This document shows, piece after piece, positions 34,740-45,884 of a DNA stretch of 64,000 nt; positions within the stretch are counted from its first letter, which is position 1; each line of letters opens with the position of its first letter. Position numbers and translations under genes: made by a program. The stretch covers positions 21,247 to 85,246 of the forward strand of contig MNCI01005915.1 in NCBI GenBank assembly GCA_015680685.1, written 5' to 3'. The notes below the pieces were generated by a model, which saw only the letters and a program-made list of their open reading frames with translations, did not search any database and had not been told where the DNA came from. This DNA comes from Gnetum montanum. Taxonomy: Eukaryota; Streptophyta; Gnetopsida; Gnetales; Gnetaceae.

Positions 34740-36106
34740 AGGTTAAGAAAGAGATGGAAATCCCTCGTGACCTTTCCACACCTTTAACACTAACAAGGCC
34801 ACAGGGCAGGCTCACAAGACAGTTGAACCCCGACATGATCGACTGGGGGTTGACCATAACTGGCACCATAGTAGCCTTAGAGGCCTTCCCAGACTAGCCC
34901 AAGCATCTATTCCAAACCCTAGACTTAGAGGTCAGGGATGTAATAGAAGACCCTCTTTTCTAAATGTCTGTAACCACATCAAAGGAGGAGGTGAAAGCAT
35001 TGAAACTTGGCTCCCTCCTAGACACACAAACGCACAAAAATATAGCCAAAGTTTTGCAAGATAACATCGATGTCTTCACATGGTTGTACAACAACATACC
35101 AGGTCTTGACCTGCGGCTGATTTAGCACAACATCGTCCTAGACCCACACGTAAAGACAATTAAGCAAAAAGCACACAAAATTAAGCCAAAAATCACACTA
35201 GCTATGAGGGATGAAATCACCAAGCTATACCAAGCAGGTTTCATCTATGCAGTTGACTATTTAGAGTGGATATCCAACATCATTGTGGTTTTGAAGAAAA
35301 TAGGAGGAATACGAATCTATATAGACTTTCAAGACTTGAACAAGGCAATGATCAAAGACAAATTCCCACTCCCAAGCATCGATCAACTCATTGACACCAT
35401 AGCTGGCCATGCTCTATTATCTTTTATGAATGGTTTCTCTAGGTACAATCAAATTTGCATTAGCCCAGAGCACCAGCTGTCAACAACCTTCATGACCCCA
35501 TGGGGGACCTTCTTCTATACCATGATGCCTTTTGGACTCAAAAATGCTAGAGCTACCTACCAGCGAGCCATGACGTACATTTTTAGTGACTACATCCTAG
35601 GAACACTAAATGACCACGTGGATGATATAGCAGTCAAGTCCAAGAAGGCCACTAATCACCCATGCGACCTAGGGGTAGTCCTCAAATGTTGTCAAATGCA
35701 TGATTTATGCCTCAATCCTAAGAAGTGCATCTTCGGGGTGAAAACCGAATGCATGTTAGGATTCTTAGTATTGGAGGTCATAATACGGATGGATCCCGAC
35801 AAAGTTAAGGCCATCGTCAACCTAGTGCCTCCCACAAACCTTAAAGAGTTACATGGTTTACAAGGTAGAGTGCAATTCATTCGAAGGTTTATAGCAAGGT
35901 TGATCAACAAGTTACACCCCATGCAACATCTTCTAAAGAAGGGGGTTGATTTTGAATGGACAACCCAATGTCAACAAGCCTTCAATGATTTGAAGAAAGA
36001 ACTCTCACACCTCCCAATAGTGCACCTGCCACAGAGGGACAAATCTTTCTTTATATACCTCACCAGCTTCGACACATCCATAGCGGCATTACTATGTCAG
36101 AAGTGA
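34740..36106 (+). pseudogene. Element B reverse transcriptase
   Basis: The lead-in (34740-35203, with stops) has the Tat-type DVFTWLYNNIPGLDLRLI and VKTIKQKAHKIKPK blocks. The main open frame (35204-36106, 300 codons) carries AGFIYAVDYLEWISNIIVV, YIDFQDLNKAMIKDKFPLPS, IDQLIDTIAGHALLSFMNGF, MPFGLKNARATYQRAMTYIF and the active site NDHVDDIAVKSK. The family has Y-V-D-D; here Tyr is His (CAC at 35615-35617), so both catalytic Asp remain but the box is altered. Connection motifs LNPKKCIFGV and LKELHGLQGRVQFIRRFI follow. It is the longest intact frame of the element. Confidence 0.92.
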
Positions 36107-36540
36107 GACGAAGGTTCTGAGATACTAGTGTATTACCTGAGCCATGCACTAGTAGCGTATGAGGCTAAATATAATAAAGTGGAGAAAAATTTCCTAGCCT
36201 TAGTATTTGAATTAAAAAAGTGACGGCACTATCTATTCCGCAGTACAACCAACATCATTTGCAAAAGCAACATACTCTGGGCCATCACTAGCAACCTATA
36301 CGAAAGTAGCAAGATAGCCCGATGGAAGGCAATAACCATGGAATTTAACCTGTGCTATGTAAGTCAATCATTGACAAAGGGTCAAGCCATAGCGAACCAA
36401 CTCATGGCCTTGCCAGTTGACGACCAGGCAACCATAGACCCCGAGTTCCTAGATGAATACATTAGCAATTTTAATATCGTTTCATCGCATTTTGAAGCCA
36501 CTTTACACTTCAACAGTGCCTCAACTACGTGAGGAAGTAG
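36040..36540 (+). pseudogene. Element B Ty3-type RNase H
   Basis: FFIYLTSFDTSIAALLCQK, then after a TGA EILVYYLSHALVAYEAKYNK, VEKNFLALVFELKK, RHYLFRSTTNII, SSKIARWKAITMEFNLCYVS and KGQAIANQLMA. This is the first RNase H of Tat elements, with the GQA-ADF-like ending. Two stops (36105 and 36222) break it. Confidence 0.82.
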
Positions 36541-36990
36541 CACCGCCTCCACGATCACGTTCCCCTCTAGGGAAATGCATCCATCCGCCTATCGATTTAT
36601 GTTCCCTTGCACAAAAAATATGGCAAAGTACGAAGGGCGACTCAGAGGCCTCTTAAATGCCCGAGCGTTGCACATACAACACCTGGCAATTTGGGGAGAT
36701 TCATAACTAGTCGTGAATCAAATCACTGAGGTGTATGCCTGCAAGGCTATGCACCTGCAACCCTACTGTGACCTAGCAAAAACCCTACTTAAGCAATTCA
36801 TGACCACCAATGTGCAACACATGCTGTGTAATGAGAACACCATAGAAGACACCTTAGCTACCCTCACGTTAAACATCCCATCACATTCCTTAGCAAACCT
36901 GCCAACCACGATCAAAGAATGCATAGAGCCTATCACTCAGGCAAAATGTGTGGCATTTGTTAGTGTTGCAAATACCTAAGAGTGGTATGC
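36541..36990 (+). pseudogene. Element B second (archaeal-type) RNase H
   Basis: Readable through stops as TKNMAKYEGRLRGLLNARAL (family TNN.AEYEA...GL..A), HLAIWGDS then TAA and LVVNQITEVY (family GDS.LV..QV.G..), then YCDLAKTLLKQFM and a degraded ADALA-like end (EDTLATLTLN). A second RNase H between the Ty3-type RNase H and integrase is the hallmark of the Tat lineage. The catalytic Glu position reads Lys (AKYEG). The same domain type is the one kept by element C. Confidence 0.78.
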
Positions 36991-37029
36991 CAACATTAAA
37001 GCTTATCTATAGCATGGTAAGCCCCCAGG

Positions 37030-38225
37030 TGGATTGACATTGACCCAGAGAGATGCAATCTGTAAGCATGCTTGGTAATACATGCTCATGGGAAATGATT
37101 CCCTATGTCGATGATCCTACGATGGGATATTGCTAGCATGTGTGGGTGGCGAGCAAGCGCAAAAGGTAGTTAATAAAGTTCATGAAGGGCTGTGTGGTGG
37201 ACATATAGTGCCCATGGCTATGGTCACGAAAATCAGATGCCTAGGATACTATTGGACTTACATGGAACATGAATGCTTGTCGAAGGTCAAGACGTGCGAC
37301 ATGTGCCAAAGATATGCAAATCTCATACACATAGCACCTACAGATCTGCCCCCAACGCAATTCACGTGGCCCTTCCAATGATGGGGATTAGACCTCATAG
37401 GGCCTATTACACCTAAGTCCTCCGTGGGGCATAGCTTCATTATCACCACCACAGAGTATTTTACCAAGTGGGTGGAAGTTATTCCCCTAAGGAAGAAGAC
37501 GTCTTAGTAAATATGCCATTTCATCCTTGACAACATTATGATAAGGTTTGGCCTTCTAATGACTATTTTGATCAACAATGGACCACAGTTCAGCAATACG
37601 AAAACCCGAACCTTCTATAGCAACATAGGCATTAAACAATCATTTTCTTCTCCATATTACCCATAGGAAAATGGGCAGGAGGAGGCTACAAATAAGTCCA
37701 TCATCAACTTGCTAAAGAGGATGCTTAACAATAGCAAGAGGTGGTGACACAAGCAAATCCTGTACATCCTCTGGGCCTACTGAATGATGTGTAGAACTAC
37801 AACTAGTAAGACCCCTTACAGTCTTATTTACGGATCTGAAGCTGTATTTCCTCTTGAGTTGTAGGTACCCTCACTTCAGATAATCCTATCTGACATCATG
37901 AGCGAAGCCCAGAACAATGAATCATGAACCATCAACCTCGACTCGGTGGAGGAGGAACGCGTGCAGACACTGAGACAAATCAAGCACTACTAGAGCAAGC
38001 AGCAGTAGAAGCACTGTGCAAACCTACATCAACGGCTGGTGCAGAAGGGAGACCTCATCCTCAAGGCCATCTGCAAGCATGTGAGCAAATTGTTAACCAG
38101 CTAGGAAGGTCCTTACATGGTCATCAAAGCCTTTGTAAATGGAGCCTTCAAACTGGCAGACATGAATGATAATGAGTTCGCCAACCTGGTGAACCACTCG
38201 TACCTCAAGCTATACTATGTTTGAA
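37030..38225 (+). pseudogene. Element B integrase
   Basis: HHCC finger: VHEGLCGGHIVPMAM, then CDMCQRYAN (37280-37330). Core: WGLDLIGPITPKSS (first Asp), YFTKWVEVIPL, LINNGPQFSN (second Asp replaced by Asn near 37572) and ENGQEEATNKSIINLLK (Glu kept). After stops: KTPYSLIYGSEAVFPLEL. C-terminus: NLDSVEEERVQTLRQIK, KGDLILKA, EGPYMVIKAFVNGAFKLADM and LVNHSYLKLYY, ending at 38222. The loss of the second Asp and several stops mean it is inactive. Confidence 0.88.
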
Positions 38226-38254
38226 GCAATAGCAACAACAAGCACCATCCGCTA

Positions 38255-38520
38255 TGATGATAAACTGGCAATAGCACCGAGCAGCATCCGCAATGACGAT
38301 AAACTAGCAGCATGAAGCAGTGCCGCTACAGCGTAAAACTGGCGGCAACCATCTGCTACAATGTAAAACTGGCACTTTTAGTCCACTATGACTATAAACT
38401 GGCATGGCACATCTGCTACAATGATAAACTAGCATGCATGGTCTACTGGGATCTTAAACCAGCATAGCAGTCCACTAGGATCTTAAACCAACACACAGTC
38501 TACCAAGACCTTAAACTGGG
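38255..38520 (+). repeat. Short tandem array TAAACTGGCA in B 3' region
   Basis: About nine imperfect units, each about 30-40 bp, carry the word (G)ATAAACT(G/A)GCA: near 38262, 38301, 38334, 38362, 38393, 38424, 38453, 38484 and 38511. The phrases between are CTACAATG or CCACTAGGATCTT. Confidence 0.8.
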
Positions 38521-39577
38521 TTCGTGTTGCATCCCCAGCATGCACCAACACCAGATACATATCAAACTAATAGGAGTTATGCTAATGTGTAAGTGGAATG
38601 TCATAGCTTTGGAATGTCATTCATGACACATTCAGAATGCAATCTGAGCCACATGTGACGTCGCCACCCTTGGCATCATGCTAACCCTTCAAAGATTCCG
38701 TATGATGTCACATTGGCCTTTTGATCCTACTGTCGCCATGGCCCATCGCCCTGATGGTGCCTCCTGGGTTAGTTCCCACATCTAGAGTGCTAACAGCGTT
38801 GTGGCCTAACCATAATATGGTTACTCTAGCTCCCTGTCGACGCTTGGGATTGCACGACATTAACTATGTGGCAATTGATCCCACAGCTGAACCAGGAATG
38901 CAAGCCCATGGCAGGGATTCCATAGCATCCGCACCTGCAATAGCTCTCGGCACCTTCAAGGCTAGCTCCTCCACACTACCAAGGCTGCTACTAGCCTTCT
39001 TGCTTTTGGCATCTCACACCAACGATGGTGCCCAAGAGTACCAACAATGCTAGCGGCTAGCAAGACCTTGTTCCCATAGACACATCTCACTACAACAACA
39101 AATGTTATAGCATCATGAAGAGTGTGCCTCAACTAACATGGCTATTTGAAAGTGTAAACTCCCATGGCACGCATAACATAGCTCGCCACCTAGGGAACAC
39201 ACTGCCAATTCCATGGCATGCGTAACATAGATCATTGCATGAAACACACCAGTAGGAGGATCAAAACCTTTCACAAACGTAATGTAGCTCATCCTGTGAA
39301 GGAACTACCCATCCTACAAGAGGTTGAAGAACAGCGCCAGCCAAAGATGAAAACACAAACGAGTCCCTCAGAGCACTCCGATGAGGGACTCTGCTAAACA
39401 TCATCTTTGTTCTCTGCCTTAACCTCTGCAAAGCTAATGCAACACTCTCAAGTGTGGCTAAGCAACATCTCAACACTCACCAAGAAACAACCTTAGCATT
39501 TCTCCTACTACGGTGTTTCATATTCTTCACCGACGTCTATCGAGCCTATTCTCCAGACGTCGATGAAGAGGGGCCAA
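38521..39577 (+). other. Element B 3' noncoding region and polypurine tract
   Basis: A 110-codon frame (38721-39053) has no recognised motif. Two copies of a phrase GGCA(C/T)GC(A/G)TAACATAG occur near 39160-39230. The last 15 bases before the LTR (GAAGAGGGGCCAA, 39565-39577) form the polypurine tract. Confidence 0.55.
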
Positions 39578-41249
39578 TGAAACACCTCAAAAAATGCAGG
39601 GTCATTCCTGCTTCACTAGGCCTTACAACCTGCACTAGCACTATGGCAGTTCATCAAGAGGAGAACATTCTGAGTTCAGGCCAGCTAGTTTAGAAAATTT
39701 TCTACTTTGAGCCCTTCCTGTCCACCAAAGTAGCTTGCCCAGTCGACAGCCTGCTTAGAAATGGTGTGCGGAGTTGGCAGCAGCACTCTTGATGTGCAAA
39801 AAATAGTTTGGAAATTTTTCTAAGTCACAAAGTCTACTACGCTACGCTACGCCTTGTAGCATAGCAAGCTTCAAAAGACAATGACAGACCGAAGTGCTAC
39901 GCTATGCTACATTACGTAGTGTAGCATAGCAACGGCTTCACCACCCTTCCCCTCACCCAATTTCAAGTTCTGCAATGATGTCCCTTTCCGTCAGGAAGCA
40001 GTGGACCATGTCTGCTACTATGCTATGCTAAGCTACATTGTGCAGCAAGGCATAGCAATCCTACAGAAGGGACAAAAGGCAGCTCGAAGGGCAGAATCCA
40101 CGAAGTTCGCAAAACCTACATCGTAGAAGATGAAGTTTACAAATCGGCAAGACTTTTACGCCAGTTGCTATGCTACGCTATAATATGTAGCGTAGCATCG
40201 CATAGCAAGCATACAACATGTAGCAGAATGCATAACAAGGTGCTATGCTACACCAAGCATGTTACTCTACAAAGCATAGTGAGGCATGCGGGTGGTTGTG
40301 CAACATCAATGCACTTCACCTAATTAGACCATTGGTGCACATCTCCAGATGATGACAGTGCAACTACAACATGGAAGGCTCATAGTTATTGCATAACAAG
40401 TTTGCATTACAATGATCTTGTAGGTCCAATGATCATGCATGGCGCAAGTGGCACCAGCAAGTCAACGCGTGCTCTTCGGCCCTATAAATACCCCGAGAAA
40501 TAGCATCCAAAGGGTTCAAAACATTTTAAAGGAAGAAACTTAAAAGAGTTTGAAATTCTCTAGAAAATAGCATTCAAAAAGAGGTCCAATCCTTGGTTCG
40601 ATTAACTCTCCTTGGCTAAGTTTCCCATTCTCTTTCTCTAGCAATCAAGCTCTCTCCCTGGCTCGTTGCAAAACCGAGCATTGTAAGCTCTCTACTTAAC
40701 ATTCCAGACAGTGAGCATCCCCAGCTGACATCCCAATCTATTTCCCCTTTCTACCACCTTGGTAGGATCCACACATCATAACCATCTAAATCCACTCTAA
40801 AGCACACCACCTGATTTTCTCAACACGTCCTGGTTACTCTTGAGATCTCTGTATTCCATCACGTTGTGCAACCGGGTGTGCCTGCCTTGACAGAGCAAAC
40901 TTGTAGCTTAGGAGCGGTGCATGTTTCTAACTATACTTTACTTTATTTCTTGCCTGTTGCATCATTTGCATTATTTCCTCTCTATTTCAAGCATTACTTC
41001 GCATTGTTGTCGCATTTTCTACTTTATTTACTTTCAAGCATCATTTCACATTTCCATTCTACCTAAAAGGTATACGTTGAAAAAGGCTATATTGACATTG
41101 ATGTAAGTCCCTGTCTAATTGACCAGACCATTTAGCGTGCCCCGTATCCACACACACCCAGCACAACCCTCCCACAGGTATGGGGTCGAAACTGTCGCAC
41201 CTGCCGAACCCTCGGTGTTTTCTAGCCACCGACGTTTTCGGTCGCTACA
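39578..41249 (+). repeat. 3' LTR of element B
   Basis: 1672 bp, TGAAACACC...GCTACA, with the TATA box at 40480-40495 and the palindrome cluster at about 39835-40300. Its termini are canonical, unlike the 5' copy. Confidence 0.92.
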
Positions 41250-41836
41250 CCCTCGTTGAACACTTGATGTTCATGGGGATCAGAACCAAGGTTTTGAATC
41301 ATGGAGTGAAGGTTCTGATACATGACCTCCTCACCATCATTAGGTGGAGGAACATCATTTTGTGGAGAACCTACTGAAATAGGTTCACCACCCTCTAATT
41401 TGCTTAAGACGGGTGGAGCATTATGGGGGCCTTTTCCCTTCAACAATGTATAGTATCTCTCCTATTTCAAGTCCCTTTCATGCTGTGCTTCTATGGGATG
41501 GTAGTCCCTTGCATTATGCTCACATGCAACGTATTCCACATATAACTGTGACATGCATATTCATGCAAGAGCACGAAGAAGCATGTTGGGGACTACTCAA
41601 TCTGGAGGCAACATTATGTTACCTTCCAAGTCTTTCCAATGCAGTTGTTCATCTTGATGGAGAAAAAAGATAAATTTGGGTACATATTCATCATGATGAA
41701 TATATATCACATTGAATTTTTGAGGAACTGGCAGATCTTGGTTACGTGTGTTGTGTCACTGACTGTCTCTTGTGTTGTTCCTAGGTGGTGAAGTGCTTTT
41801 GCGCAAAGAAGAAGATATTTTTTTCTTGTTCGGTGT
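41250..41836 (-). pseudogene. A1 gag 5' end and leader (continues across B)
   Basis: On the minus strand, colinear with A2 at 44230-44800. It contains the gag start region (block around 41222-41446 with PPVLSKLEGGEPISVGSPQN and NLGSDPHEHQVF) and an untranslated leader ending TTCGGTGT, where A2 inserted. The rest of the leader lies at 45761-45884. Confidence 0.75.
41832..41836. other. Target-site duplication GGTGT of element A2 (partner 45761-45765)
   Basis: GGTGT precedes the A2 3' LTR remnant (41837) and follows its 5' LTR (45761-45765). Joining the flanks restores a leader colinear with that of A2. Confidence 0.88.
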
Positions 41837-41888
41837 TGATGAGTGGCGAGGTACCCCTACACTCAACCATACAAATACGAGCATTACA
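41837..41888 (-). repeat. 3' LTR remnant of A2
   Basis: It matches the first 52 bp of the A LTRs (TGATGAGTGGCGAGGTACCC...) and then ends abruptly. Unrelated sequence follows, with a 28-bp phrase (AATG(T/C)CAGTGGGTCCTCC...) repeated at 41895 and 41951. About 0.75 kb of LTR has been deleted. Confidence 0.8.
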
Positions 41889-43450
41889 CATGCGAATGTC
41901 AGTGGGTCCTCCCTAAAGTAGGAAAGAATTTAACTGGTGTACCAAATAGGAATGCCAGTGGGTCCTCCCTAAAGTAGGCTCATGCCTTTAATGCCTTGAG
42001 AAACCCACATTTAAAGAGTCCGTAGGCTTTGGGAATGTCATTTGGAACAAGAGTTAAAGTCTTAACCACAAGAATTTACCAAAAAGAAAACAATGCATTA
42101 ACCAAAATATACACTAATGATACAACCGGCAATGAGGTGATCAATGGAGAAAGAATGATGGAAAGAAGAGGATGGAATGGAGTCTCAAGAACAAGGTGGT
42201 GTATAGCCCCTTGTGTATTTCAATGATTAATGTGACTTAGTAGATCCCATTCCAAGTCTGGCTCAACAAACCACATCCAGTGACTTCGCATTAATACATT
42301 CGACCGACCCATCCTCTTGAAGTAACAAGAATGTATCCACCAAAGAGTCACCAACATTCTGACGAAGTGAAAGATGAGATAGGAAGCGAGGAAGGGCCTT
42401 AGTTAGAGGGAACATTTTTTTATTTTGAGTTCAATAACCAGTGCTTGTAGCCCAAATGATTATTTCATCTAAGGGGTGTGCTTTGAATTCTCACAATTTT
42501 TTTTTGTGTTTATGCATGAGAACCACACCATGCAAAGACTTTGTTATTTTTATTAACTCAGCTTCTCGATAATTGGGTAACGTCGAAGCCATAAGAAAAC
42601 TCAAGAAGAAAACATCCAAGCATCCAAGAGAATGGCCAACACAAATTCATCAAGTTCCCTTGAAGTCACACCCTTTTTAATCCTTTAGTCCTTCCTCAGT
42701 TTGAGAAATACCCAGTCAACGATTCATTGATAGTTCTTATTTAGAGAGGGACTATACAATTCCAAGCTAAGAGAGACCATAGAAATTTGTGGATGTATGG
42801 ATGAAGTGGACTCATTTCCTTTCATATTAAAAGAACCATACCTTAGTATCAACATTGTAACTTAAAGGTAAAAACCAAACATTAGCAACCAATAGAAAAT
42901 ATTCATACCATCATTAGAGCACTTATTGGGTGACAAACTTAATAAAATGGATAAGACACACACATACAGACAAATAAAAGAAAAAGTATGAATGATGTTG
43001 TAAAAAAAAAAGTTAAAGAAATTTGTAAAACAAAAATGTGTAAAAAAACAATGTGCAAGAAAAAAATGTGCAAAACAAAAATGTGTAAAATAAAAATGTG
43101 TAAAACAAAAACTTAGAAGCACTGAGGGCCCTAAATAATCAGCATAGGTGGTTGTCTCCCCCATGACTGAATTGAAAGGGAGAGATCCAAAATAGTGAGT
43201 GCCTATTTGAATTTCTTAAAAGTGTCCAACTTCTCCTGATTGATGTTTTTAGGTTAAGGGGTGGAAGTCGGCGATGCTCATACTCCAATATATCTATGCC
43301 TTCATTGTAGGTGTGAGTTGTTCCCCTAGTTCGTTCCATGCATGTTAGTGGGCTGCTCTCTTGATGAGTTGTCAACCATTGGGTGTTCTATGGTTGTGTG
43401 GTTGCTACATACAACCACCTTTATATCTAAGTTTCTTGGGCACACTAGTT
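41889..43450 (-). other. A2 3' noncoding region and deletion junction
   Basis: From about 42035 to 43200 it is colinear with the 3' noncoding region of A1 (16160-17270). It includes a run of TGTGTAAAA-type short repeats (43030-43110). At about 43200-43245 the sequence jumps to the equivalent of A1 19985. No gene. Confidence 0.65.
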
Positions 43451-43870
43451 TCATGTAGGAGATTTGGAGCATTCCTCCATGTAATCATCCTCTGAGTCAC
43501 TATATGTGATGCATGGAACTTTTTTCTTCTCAATCTTTCCACAAATGTTTTCTTTAAATATTTCTAAGGAAAGATCACAGATTCCTAGGCACATATTGAT
43601 GGTGCTGAGCCATGCCCTCCTCATTATAATTGGGAAGTCCCCTTTGCTACTATTGACTTCTATCACCATGAAATCATCTAGGTATGACCAACCACACATA
43701 GTGGTAGTGATGTCCTCGACCAATCCCAAGGGAATGGTGATGGACTAGTCAGCCAGCTCTAATTGAATATTGCTCTTCTTGAGTGGAGGTAGGTTTTAGG
43801 CTTTATACATTTCTCGTGATATTAAGTTGACTCCAGAACCTGAGTCAAAAAGAGCCTTACATGGTTTGTT
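43451..43870 (-). pseudogene. A2 aspartic protease
   Basis: The minus strand reads PCKALFDSGSGVNLIS (active site D-S-G intact, near 43825-43870), then LPPLKKSNIQLELAD, a TAG, GLVEDITTTMCGWSYL and DFPIIMRRAWLSTINMCL. The I-GR-WL motif has Arg for Gly. It is about as complete as A1's protease, with a better active site. It is the only enzyme domain kept in A2. Confidence 0.8.
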
Positions 43871-43885
43871 CCCAGCAACTTGGAG

Positions 43886-44438
43886 TTAGATTAAGGGACT
43901 TCGAGGGTTAGAGAGTTTCCTGGGAAGGTGGCCTAGCTTGATCCAGTCAGTAAAAATATGTGTTAACATAACCGTATGCGTTGAGCCCTGTTGTTGGTTT
44001 GAAGGGAGCTCCGAAGCCTTATTTGTTGGAGGAGCATGCACAGACTCAACCTCTTGTGGTTGTGAGAGCTTGTTTGGGCTTTTGGTTCTGAAGAAAGGTC
44101 TTCTCTTCGTGTGGTTTTCATGTGTTTTTATTTGGGCTTTTGGTTTTGAAGAAAGGTCTTCTCTTTGGGCTACGGCCCCGATCATGATAATGATCTGAAT
44201 GCCTATCCTTGTCATGTGTTTTTGTTCCCTCAGTGAACACTTGGTGTTCATGGGCATTAGAACCAGGGTTGTAAATCGTAGAGTGTAGGTTCTGATATCC
44301 TATCTCCCCACCATCGTGAGGAGGAAGGACATTATTTGATGGAGAACCGGTTATAATTGGTTCACCATCTCCAATTTTTCTTAGGATGTGCAGGACTCCT
44401 TTGCCCTTCAACGATGTATGGTAGCTCTCCTGCCGCAA
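43886..44438 (-). pseudogene. A2 gag scrap with fused ends
   Basis: Two overlapping frames read N-terminal Gag (LRKIGDGEPIITGSPSNNVL, HEHQVFTEG) followed almost at once by the C-terminal tail (RRPFFRTKSPNKLSQPQEVE, HTVMLTHIFTDWIKLGHLPR). A phrase GAAAGGTCTTCTCTT with its flanks occurs twice (near 44094 and 44152), suggesting that the deletion of the capsid core occurred between short repeats. Confidence 0.65.
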
Positions 44439-44910
44439 ATCCCTTAAATGTTGTGCTACTATGGGATGGTAATCCCTTGTGTCAAAATCACTTACAACAT
44501 ATTCAGCATATAGCTACGTCATGCCAATTTGTGCAAGAGCATGAAGGAGCATATTAGGGATTGCCTGATCTAGGGATAACACTATGTTACCTTGTAGGTC
44601 TCTCCAGCACAGTTGTTCATCCTAATGGAGGATAAAAGTAAAATTGGATATATACTCATTGTGATGAGTATATACCACTTGATACTATTGAGCAACTGGG
44701 GGTTCTCGATTATGCATGTTAGACCACCGACTATCTCTTGTGTGATTCCTAGGTGGTGAAGTGCTTTTATGAGAAGAAGAAGACATTATTTTTTTTTTTG
44801 TATGCTATTGACCATTGTTTAAATTTTCTTTTGATTAACCGTAACGGTTTGTTTAAGCTTCCCAATGATGTGGATGATTTCCTATGTTCTAACTAGCGCA
44901 CAACCAACTT

Positions 44911-44930
44911 AATCCCTAGCAATGGTACCA
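44911..44930 (-). promoter_or_regulatory. Primer-binding site of A2
   Basis: The minus strand reads TGGTACCATTGCTAGGGATT next to the LTR end. It resembles the Athila-type TGGCGCCGTTGCCGGGG site after CpG-type transitions. It supports the lineage call. Confidence 0.65.
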
Positions 44931-44931
44931 A

Positions 44932-45760
44932 TGATGAGTGGTGAGGTACCCCTACACTCAACCATATGAATATGAGTGTTACACACGCGATCCAGTTGAA
45001 CTCCCCAAACTAAGTGCCTACACACCTTATGCAATACCTAAGGTTAATTGTTCATTATCTTCCCAGACTTACTTGTATTTGTCATGGTTGTATGGTTAAG
45101 TAAGTCTGAGGTATGTGATTTTTATGTCTTTTATGTTTTATCACCTATGCTAATAGGTAAAAGGTAAAGAGACTAATTAACTAACTTTAACTAACTAAGT
45201 CTTAATTAACCTAGCATTAGCATCTATTCCCACTTACCATTCACACCCTAAACCAATGCAATCTTATGGGATTACCAAATGCCATTTGTTGCTGGGATTA
45301 CCAAGCGTAACGCACGTGCTTGAAGCGGTCGTACTGAATGCACTTAACTAGGAGAGAAGTGTTGAGAGAGATTTAACTAATAAAGCATTAAATGATGAAC
45401 AATAAATAAAAATAATTAAAATCCTATTTAGCTTAGTCCATGCACTGAAAGGTTTATTCAAAAGTTCGTCTTTATTTCCGTACACAAACTTGTGCTTAGG
45501 TACAATATTTGCGTAAATAAAGATCCATTCACTTTGGAGCTCCTACTGCGAGCACATGGAAATTATTCTATCTCTGGAGAGGTAAAACTGCCAGAGTTTC
45601 ACTAAGGGTCTAGATCTAGATTAGAAACAAGGGAGAGCCACTTCTTATTTATAGAAATGGTAGCGGATATCGTGTACGATACATCGCGTATGCGATATCG
45701 TAGTGAGGATGCGATATCACGTATGCGATATCACGACCCATGCGATATCACATCCCATTA
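44932..45760 (-). repeat. 5' LTR of A2
   Basis: 829 bp, TGATGAG...CCCATTA (the CA end mutated to TA). Minus-strand TATA box at 45643-45654. The palindrome cluster of GATATCG words (45660-45750) is expanded relative to A1. It differs clearly from the A1 LTR pair, so it is another subfamily member. Confidence 0.88.
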
Positions 45761-45884
45761 GGTGTGTTGTTTACCATTATCTTAGTTTTATTTTGATCAA
45801 CCCTAAGGGTTCATTCTAGCTCCCAACGATATGAGTGATTTCCTATGTTCTACATAGTGCACAAACAACTAAGTCCTTAGCAAT
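45761..45884 (-). other. A1 leader fragment between A2 and the A1 5' LTR
   Basis: Colinear with A2 leader 44803-44921. The expected PBS and the last 17 bases of the LTR (equivalent to GGTACCAATGATGAGTGGTG) are deleted between AGCAAT and ACCCCTCCACTC. Confidence 0.75.

Larger units (their letters stand above)
22707..41249 (+). mobile_element. Element B: 18.5-kb Tat/Ogre-like Ty3/Gypsy retrotransposon
   Basis: Complete from LTR to LTR (22707-24406 and 39578-41249), with CCCTC target duplications. Order: LTR, PBS, repeat-rich leader, gag, PR, a 6-kb spacer holding an antisense reading region, RT, RNase H, a second (archaeal-type) RNase H, integrase, repeat array, PPT, LTR. A second RNase H between RH and INT defines the Tat lineage. 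In Ogre elements of that lineage a spliced spacer separates the protease and RT frames, which matches the layout. The length is in the Ogre range. All frames carry stops; the LTR pair differs at several percent of sites by eye, so the insertion is not recent. Confidence 0.88.
41837..45760 (-). mobile_element. Element A2: internally deleted Athila-like element
   Basis: Minus strand, 3.9 kb, inserted into the A1 leader. The 5' LTR is 44932-45760; of the 3' LTR only 52 bp (41837-41888) remain. The internal part keeps the 3' noncoding region, protease, a scrap of gag, leader and PBS. The sequence equivalent to A1 17265-19985 (INT, RH, RT) is missing at the junction near 43200-43245, and most of gag (A1 about 20870-22640) is missing near 44110-44170. 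Such an element could have moved only with enzymes from relatives. Confidence 0.82.

Noticed and set aside
41837-41888. LTR start here taken as the A1 5' LTR
   Set aside because: The target duplication GGTGT and the displaced leader at 45761-45884 show it is the truncated 3' LTR of the nested A2; the A1 5' LTR is 45885-46615.
42862-43164. Repetitive Phe/His/Cys frame (minus strand) in the A2 3' region
   Set aside because: It arises from TGTGTAAAA-type simple repeats; no protein family is implied.
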